The notes beneath the pieces are model-generated. The model ran no database searches. It was not told where the DNA came from and was given only the letters and a program-made list of their open reading frames with translations. Both the position numbers and the translations under genes were made by a program. This document shows, piece after piece, positions 58,561 through 64,000 of a stretch of DNA of 64,000 nt; the first letter of the stretch is position 1; every line of letters starts with the position of its first letter. This DNA comes from Rhodoferax sp. Its GTDB lineage: Bacteria > Pseudomonadota > Gammaproteobacteria > Burkholderiales > Burkholderiaceae_C. Where the stretch lies: the NCBI GenBank assembly GCA_018061265.1, contig JAGOUM010000002.1:1-64000 (forward strand). The letters run 5' to 3'.

Positions 58561-61458
58561 ATGTCAGATCAATTCAGCCGTTGGCAGCGATTGGGATTAG
58601 GTGCCAAACTGGCATTAAGCAACCTGTTGCTGGTCGCAACAGTCATGACCCTGGGCGTACTTGCCATCACTTACGCGGTCTCTCAAACCATGCAGTTGCG
58701 CGCCACGCAGGAAGTCAGCGACAAGACCAGCATGCTGGTTGAACTGATCGCCAGCAGCGAACAGGACCTGAATCGCCGGACCAAGGCCTTGTCCAGCGCG
58801 TTTGTGGGCAGCCTCGCGGGGACGTTTGAATTGGCCCCCAATCTGGTTGATGTCAAGGGTCGCGCCACACCCACGCTCCGCCTCGACGGCAAGGTTTTGA
58901 ACTTGGACTTTGCACCGGTTGACCGCTTCACCGCCATGACCGGAGCAGTGGCCACCCTATTTGTGAGGTCTGGTGACGATTTTGTGCGAATTTCAACCTC
59001 ACTCAAGAACGGCCAAGGTGAACGTGCCATTGGAACACTGCTGGATCGAGCACACCCTGGTTACCAGGCTGTCGCAGCAGGCAACAGTTTTATCGGCTTG
59101 GCGACCTTGTTCGGCCGCCAGTACATGACGCATTACGATCCGATTCGCGATGCGCGGGGCAATGTGATTGGTCTGAGCTTTGTTGGACTGGATTTTTCTG
59201 ACGACCTGAGCGCGTTGAAGTCCACGATTCGCGGGTTGAAGGTCGGCCAGACCGGTTATTTCTACGTCGTTGACGCGCACCCAGGTGAACGGCTGGGCCA
59301 ACTGCTGGTGCACCCCAATGCCGAGGGCAGCAATCTGCTGACGGCAAAAGACGCCAATGGACGCGAGTTTGTGCGCGAGATACTGCAGCAGAAAACCGGA
59401 AGTCTGCGTTACAGCTGGGTCGAATCCGGTGATGCAGCCGCCATCCCCCGGGAGAAACTTGTGGCCTTTGCTCATCTGAAAAACTGGGACTGGGTGCTGG
59501 TCGGGGGCACCTACATGGATGAATACACCACCGAAGTTCCATTGTTGCGCAACACATTTGCTGCGGCGGCGCTGGTGACCATCGTTTTGATTACGGGTGT
59601 ATGGTTGCTGATGATTCGCAACATGGTGGTGCGTCCGCTGACCGTGGTCAGTGAGGCGGCTGACAAGATTGCGGCTGGCGACCTGAGCACCCGCTTGCAT
59701 GCAGAGCAACTTGACGAGATTGGCCACCTGACCATGGCCATGGGCAAGATGCAAAGTGTGCTGGGCCAGTTCCGGCAGGCACAGGCCGACATGGCCGACG
59801 CGCACGATGCCGGCACCATCGACCACCGCATGCCCGCTGGCACATTGGCAGGCATCTATGGCACGATGGCGCAAAGCATCAATGCTTTGGTCCAGTCCCA
59901 CATTGATCTCAAGAACCGCATCGTGGATGTGGTCACAGGTTACGCTGAGGGTAAGCTGGATGTGGCGATAGAACGCCTGCCGGGTCAAAAGGCACGCATC
60001 AGTGAAGCGGTTGACAAGGTCCAAATGACCCTGCGTCAAGCCAGCACAGCTGCCCGTTACAACGCCCGCGTCAAGGCGGCGCTGGACAATGTGAGCGTTC
60101 CGGTTCGCATTGCGAACGACGAAGGCACAGTGATTTACATCAATTACGCCCTGCAAGCCGTGCTGCGGCAAAACGCTGCGGCGTTTCGCGCGACTGTACC
60201 GGGATTTGACCCTGACCGTGTGATGGGTGCCAGCATCGGGATGTTCTATGCCAACCCCAAGGAAGCCGTAGAAAAGCTGCATCGGCTGACAACTGTGGCG
60301 CATTCCAGAATGGAACTAGGCGGACGTATTTACGATGTCACCACCACACCAGTCATCACCCCGGAAGGTGCGCGCCTGGGTACGGTCGGACAATGGCAGG
60401 ATGTGACCGATCAGATGGCCTCAGAGGACGAAATTGGTGTCGTTGTGGAGGCCGCCGCACAAGGCGACTTCAGCCAGCGCCTGAGTTTGCAAGGCAAGGG
60501 CGGATTTTTTGCCACGTTGTCAACGGGCATGAACAAATTGCTCGATACCAGCGAGGAGGCCATCGGTGATGTCGCCCAGGCGCTGGCTGAGTTCGCCCGT
60601 GGCAACCTGAACTACCGCATCACTCACGTTTACGACGGGATTTTCGGCAAAGTCCGCGAGAGCACCAACCTGACCGCGGAAAACCTGACACGGGTGATTG
60701 ACGAAGTCCGAGAGGCTGCCAACTCATTGAGTGATGCCGCGCTTCAGGTCAGCACGACGGCACAAACCCTATCGCTTGCGGCCAGCGAACAGGCAGCCAG
60801 CGTCGAGCAGTCCACCACCCGTATCAATGTCATGTCCAGCAGTATTGGCCAGAACAGTGAAAACGCCCAAATCACCGACGGTATGGCCACCAAAACCAGC
60901 AAGGAAGCGGCCGACGGCGGCAATGCGGTAAGTCAAACTGTTGCTGCGATGAAGCAAATCGCCGCCAAGATTGGCATTGTGGATGACATCGCCTATCAGA
61001 CCAATCTGCTGGCGCTCAACGCAGCAATCGAGGCCGCGCGTGCCGGGGAACACGGAAAAGGCTTTGCGGTTGTCGCGGCAGAAGTCCGAAAACTGGCCGA
61101 ACGTAGCCAGGAAGCCGCCAAGGAGATCGGTGAACTGGCTGCCAACAGCGTTCACACTGCCGAACGCGCCGGGCACCTGCTCGACCAGATCGTGCCCAGC
61201 ATCCAGAAGACGTCGCAGCTGGTGCAGGAAATTGCCTCCACATCAAGCGAACAAAGCCATTCCATCACACAAATTGGCAGCAGCATGGGGCAACTCTCAC
61301 GGGCAACCCAGAAGAACGCAAGCGCATCCGAGGAATTGGCTGCGACCAGCGAGGAACTCTCGGCCCAGGCCGAACAACTGCAGCAATCCGTCGCTTTTTT
61401 TCACACGGATGGACCGGGAACTGTCATTGCCAAGGCAGATCAAGCAAGGCTAAGGTAG
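58561..61458 (+). CDS. Methyl-accepting chemotaxis protein with Cache, PAS and poly-HAMP
   Basis: A 965-residue chemoreceptor, much longer than the usual 550. TM1 is at 16-38, a periplasmic Cache-type sensor follows at about 40-328, with TM2 at 332-354 and HAMP at 355-405. HAMP-like repeats fill about 405-495, a PAS-like domain lies at 500-620 ([16 protein letters not shown]) and two more HAMP-like units reach about 730. The signalling hairpin has the tip [20 protein letters not shown]. No C-terminal CheR pentapeptide (NWETF-like) is seen. It overlaps the convergent GGDEF-EAL gene by 9 bp. Ligand unknown. Confidence 0.9.
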   Translation: MSDQFSRWQRLGLGAKLALSNLLLVATVMTLGVLAITYAVSQTMQLRATQEVSDKTSMLVELIASSEQDLNRRTKALSSAFVGSLAGTFELAPNLVDVKGRATPTLRLDGKVLNLDFAPVDRFTAMTGAVATLFVRSGDDFVRISTSLKNGQGERAIGTLLDRAHPGYQAVAAGNSFIGLATLFGRQYMTHYDPIRDARGNVIGLSFVGLDFSDDLSALKSTIRGLKVGQTGYFYVVDAHPGERLGQLLVHPNAEGSNLLTAKDANGREFVREILQQKTGSLRYSWVESGDAAAIPREKLVAFAHLKNWDWVLVGGTYMDEYTTEVPLLRNTFAAAALVTIVLITGVWLLMIRNMVVRPLTVVSEAADKIAAGDLSTRLHAEQLDEIGHLTMAMGKMQSVLGQFRQAQADMADAHDAGTIDHRMPAGTLAGIYGTMAQSINALVQSHIDLKNRIVDVVTGYAEGKLDVAIERLPGQKARISEAVDKVQMTLRQASTAARYNARVKAALDNVSVPVRIANDEGTVIYINYALQAVLRQNAAAFRATVPGFDPDRVMGASIGMFYANPKEAVEKLHRLTTVAHSRMELGGRIYDVTTTPVITPEGARLGTVGQWQDVTDQMASEDEIGVVVEAAAQGDFSQRLSLQGKGGFFATLSTGMNKLLDTSEEAIGDVAQALAEFARGNLNYRITHVYDGIFGKVRESTNLTAENLTRVIDEVREAANSLSDAALQVSTTAQTLSLAASEQAASVEQSTTRINVMSSSIGQNSENAQITDGMATKTSKEAADGGNAVSQTVAAMKQIAAKIGIVDDIAYQTNLLALNAAIEAARAGEHGKGFAVVAAEVRKLAERSQEAAKEIGELAANSVHTAERAGHLLDQIVPSIQKTSQLVQEIASTSSEQSHSITQIGSSMGQLSRATQKNASASEELAATSEELSAQAEQLQQSVAFFHTDGPGTVIAKADQARLR

Positions 61459-64000
61459 CAAACTCTCGAACCGCTTGAGTAATTCGTCACGCATTTGCCG
61501 TAACTGTGGCAACTGCTGCAGCGCGGCATGCGACTGCTGATGCTGATGCATCTGGCAAAGCTGACTGCCAAAATCATGAATGGCCTGGTGCAGGCGAATC
61601 AGGTCTTTCACCGCTTGCGAGTCCGGGCACTGGAGCCGTGCCTTGCCTTCAAGCCAAAGGCCGACGTTGCATTGAGCGGGATCCATTTGTGCCCGATTCT
61701 CGGCGTTGCCCTGCAGATATGCCTCCAGCAACAACACCCAGGCACGATGCTCGGCACTGGCAAAGAGCAAAGGCATGTCCTGACGCGATACCACTTCCAC
61801 ATTGCGCCAAAGCGGGTCACCCTGCCATAGGTTGACCCAGCCAGGCATGTCGCTGGCCGGCATTGGCCTGGCAATGCCATACCCTTGCGCCAATTCACAA
61901 CCCAATCGAAGCAACATCAGACCATGCTCGGCCGTCTCCACACCCTCAGCGATCACCTGACGGTGGAACGAGGCTGACATGTCCAGCACACCGACCAAAA
62001 TCGACAAATCGTCCGGATCATCCAGCATGTCGCGCACAAAACTGCGGTCAATCTTCAGTTGTGCAACTGGCAAACGTTTCAGGTAAGTCAGCGACGAATA
62101 GCCGGTTCCGAAGTCATCCAGTGAAAAATAGACGCCGATCGTGCGGCATTGCGCCATGATGGCAGTCACACGCGCCATGTCCTCCAGCGCACTGGTCTCC
62201 AGCACCTCGATCATCAGGTCAGCCGGTGTGACCAGCGGATAACGCGCCAGACTAACACGAAGGTGATCAACAAAACCTGACTGCTGCAGCTGGCGTGCAC
62301 CCACGTTGACGCTCACGGGTATGTGCAGGCCGATCGACCGCCAGGCGCTGACCTGTGCCAAGGCACTGTCAATCACCCAGCAGCCAACATCCACCGCCAG
62401 CGGTTGATCTTCCGTCAAGGGCAGAAACTCGGCGGGTGCCAGCAGACCTCGGTCGGGATGCAGCCACCGGATCAATGCCTCGGCACCAACCACTGCGCCG
62501 CTGCGCATGTTGACCTTGGGTTGGTAGTACAGCACAAACTCACCGCGCTCCAGTGCTTGGCGCATGCGCTGCAAGCTTTCGAACTGCCCACGCAAACTGT
62601 GGTCATGCTCAGCGTCGAAGAAGTGATAACGATTTTTTCCTGCCTGTTTCGCTTGGTACATGGCCTGGTCTGCCTGACGCAACAATTGCTCGGCATCCAC
62701 GTCCTGGCTCTGTGGATAGGTTGTCACCCCGATGCTGACCGAAATGCGCAACTCCCGCCCCAGCAATGTAACCGGACTATCGACTGCGGCCAACAGGCGT
62801 CGCAACAAGGTCACTCCATCGGGTGGGCCCTGTGCCCCCAGCATCACCGCGACAAACTCGTCACCTCCCAGTCGCGCCAGGGTATCACCCTCACGCAGGG
62901 CTTGTTTCATGCGCGCAGCCAGCACCAAAAGCAACTGGTCACCCACCTCATGGCCATAGCTGTCATTGACAAACTTGAAACCATCCAGGTCGAGGTAAGC
63001 CACCGCCAGTTGTTCACCTCTGCGACTGACCTGCAACATACCCTGGCGCAAGCGGTCGGCAAACAAGACCCGGTTCGGCAAGCCCGTCAAGGCGTCAAAG
63101 TGCGCCATCCGTTCAAGTTGTTGCTGATGCTGCCGCACTGTGGTCACGTCCATGTAAAGCATGACGAAACCACCCTGCGGCAAAGGTGTACCCAGCACTT
63201 CGACTGACTGGCCACTGGCCAACACCCGCTCAAACCGGTGTGGTGTCGCTTGCCGAACCTGCTGCAAGCGGTCCTGTACCGTTTGTGCCACGTCGACAGG
63301 ACCGAAGTCCCCGCGGTCGGCAATGAAGTGCAGGACATCATCAAACCGCAAACCAGTCTGGGACATCAGGTGGTCAGGCAGTGCCATCATGCTTTGGTAG
63401 CGTGCACTAAACGCGGTGATCCGCATCGCCGAGTCCACCACCAACACCCCCCCAGGGAAATTTTCGATAATGGCTGACAGTTGATCATTCTGGCTTTGCA
63501 ACCGGGCTTCAATCACGCTGAGGGCCGCGACTTGCTGGCTTAATGCCTGGGCACGGGCATCCAGTTCATTCTGGTTACCGAGCAAGGTTTCTCGCATGCT
63601 GGCCTGGCTGCTGGCCAGTTCGGCAATTTCCTGCACATTGCTGCTCATCTGCAGAGTATGCTGAAAGTCAAGGGAACCAATACGTTGACTGGCCTGCGCC
63701 AATGCTTCCAATGGGCGGGACAGGCGCAAAGTGCCGACCCTGATCATCCACAATGTCAGCATCACCACCACCAGCAACGCCAGCCCCAGGGCCAGCGCCA
63801 CAGGTTGCCAGGCAGGCACAAAATCTGCCCGCGGCGCCAACACCATCACCCACAGACGTTGGTCGCCCAACTGGTATGGGCGCACGCTGAGCAACCAAGC
63901 GGTGTCACCGGTCAGGTAAGACATCACTTCGGCCTGTTTTCTGTTCTGCGCGCGCCAGTGCGCCAGACCGTCGGTGACGGGTGCCAGACCAAGGTCTGCC
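61450..64000 (-). CDS. GGDEF-EAL protein with C-terminal CZB domain (partial)
   Basis: Open to the right edge, so the N-terminal sensor is cut off; a start at 63927 would be internal. Seen in order are periplasmic sequence, TM ([20 protein letters not shown]), HAMP, PAS ([17 protein letters not shown]), GGDEF with intact RLGGDEF, EAL with [16 protein letters not shown] and KIDRSF, then a C-terminal CZB-type zinc-binding domain: AEHRAW, CNVGLWL and LHQAIHDF supply the His-Cys-His-His set. Both c-di-GMP synthesis and breakdown look possible. Zinc would probably regulate the output. Confidence 0.9.
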   Translation of the reverse strand, partial: ADLGLAPVTDGLAHWRAQNRKQAEVMSYLTGDTAWLLSVRPYQLGDQRLWVMVLAPRADFVPAWQPVALALGLALLVVVMLTLWMIRVGTLRLSRPLEALAQASQRIGSLDFQHTLQMSSNVQEIAELASSQASMRETLLGNQNELDARAQALSQQVAALSVIEARLQSQNDQLSAIIENFPGGVLVVDSAMRITAFSARYQSMMALPDHLMSQTGLRFDDVLHFIADRGDFGPVDVAQTVQDRLQQVRQATPHRFERVLASGQSVEVLGTPLPQGGFVMLYMDVTTVRQHQQQLERMAHFDALTGLPNRVLFADRLRQGMLQVSRRGEQLAVAYLDLDGFKFVNDSYGHEVGDQLLLVLAARMKQALREGDTLARLGGDEFVAVMLGAQGPPDGVTLLRRLLAAVDSPVTLLGRELRISVSIGVTTYPQSQDVDAEQLLRQADQAMYQAKQAGKNRYHFFDAEHDHSLRGQFESLQRMRQALERGEFVLYYQPKVNMRSGAVVGAEALIRWLHPDRGLLAPAEFLPLTEDQPLAVDVGCWVIDSALAQVSAWRSIGLHIPVSVNVGARQLQQSGFVDHLRVSLARYPLVTPADLMIEVLETSALEDMARVTAIMAQCRTIGVYFSLDDFGTGYSSLTYLKRLPVAQLKIDRSFVRDMLDDPDDLSILVGVLDMSASFHRQVIAEGVETAEHGLMLLRLGCELAQGYGIARPMPASDMPGWVNLWQGDPLWRNVEVVSRQDMPLLFASAEHRAWVLLLEAYLQGNAENRAQMDPAQCNVGLWLEGKARLQCPDSQAVKDLIRLHQAIHDFGSQLCQMHQHQQSHAALQQLPQLRQMRDELLKRFESLLP

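Noticed and set aside
58999..60303. A 434-codon open frame opposite the chemoreceptor gene
   Set aside because: Antisense shadow; no domain and no ribosome binding site.

Overview
The window looks like chromosomal DNA of a betaproteobacterium of the order Burkholderiales, most likely family Comamonadaceae and possibly close to Rhodoferax. This rests on recognised gene orders (pyrG-kdsA-eno-ftsB, grpE-dnaK-dnaJ, trxA-rho-rpmE2), on a 6S RNA with Burkholderiales-type conserved segments, and on dispersed AGCGCT-containing repeats that I associate with this family. The genus is a guess. About fifty protein genes are present. I see no tRNA, rRNA, CRISPR array, insertion sequence or integrase.

Layout. 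0-5.5 kb: rpiA with a TrpB-like enzyme on the minus strand, pyrD, a 2OG-Fe(II) oxygenase and an LhgO-like flavoprotein. 5.6-11 kb: the pyrG-kdsA-eno-ftsB operon, the 6S RNA gene ssrS, a TauE/SafE permease, then dut and coaBC on the minus strand. 12.7-21 kb: a tiny lipoprotein, a MetY-type sulfhydrylase, a ComFB-like protein, an HxlR-like regulator, an FKBP isomerase, the chaperone operon grpE-dnaK-dnaJ and an MBL/beta-CASP hydrolase.

21-34 kb is an accessory carbohydrate block, all on the minus strand. It reads porin, LacI regulator, binding protein, two permeases, GH13 alpha-glucosidase, MalK-type ATPase, second GH13 alpha-glucosidase, amylosucrase. The porin and binding-protein promoters carry the same composite operator. 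The block is bracketed by two diverged copies of the last 106 nt of a nitronate monooxygenase gene and by two copies of an AGCGCT hairpin repeat. At its upstream edge lies a broken toxin-antitoxin pair: a UPF0175-like antitoxin followed by a truncated DUF3368 PIN toxin.

34-45 kb: an acyl-CoA dehydrogenase and etfBA with a palindromic operator candidate, an MscS-type channel overlapping a histone-deacetylase-like amidohydrolase, and the divergent MoxR-DUF58-transglutaminase (DUF3488) operon followed by a lytic transglycosylase. 45-58 kb: a TPR-methyltransferase, a BaiN-like flavoprotein, trxA-rho-rpmE2, a polytopic membrane protein, an HDOD protein, an alpha-E/ATP-grasp pair and comEC. 58.5-64 kb: a large chemoreceptor and, convergent with it, a GGDEF-EAL enzyme ending in a zinc-binding CZB domain and running off the right edge.

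Best candidates for a second look: the bracketed sugar island with its shared operator, the disrupted toxin-antitoxin module, the dispersed repeats embedded in coding sequence and a ribosome binding site, and the CZB-tailed cyclic-di-GMP enzyme.
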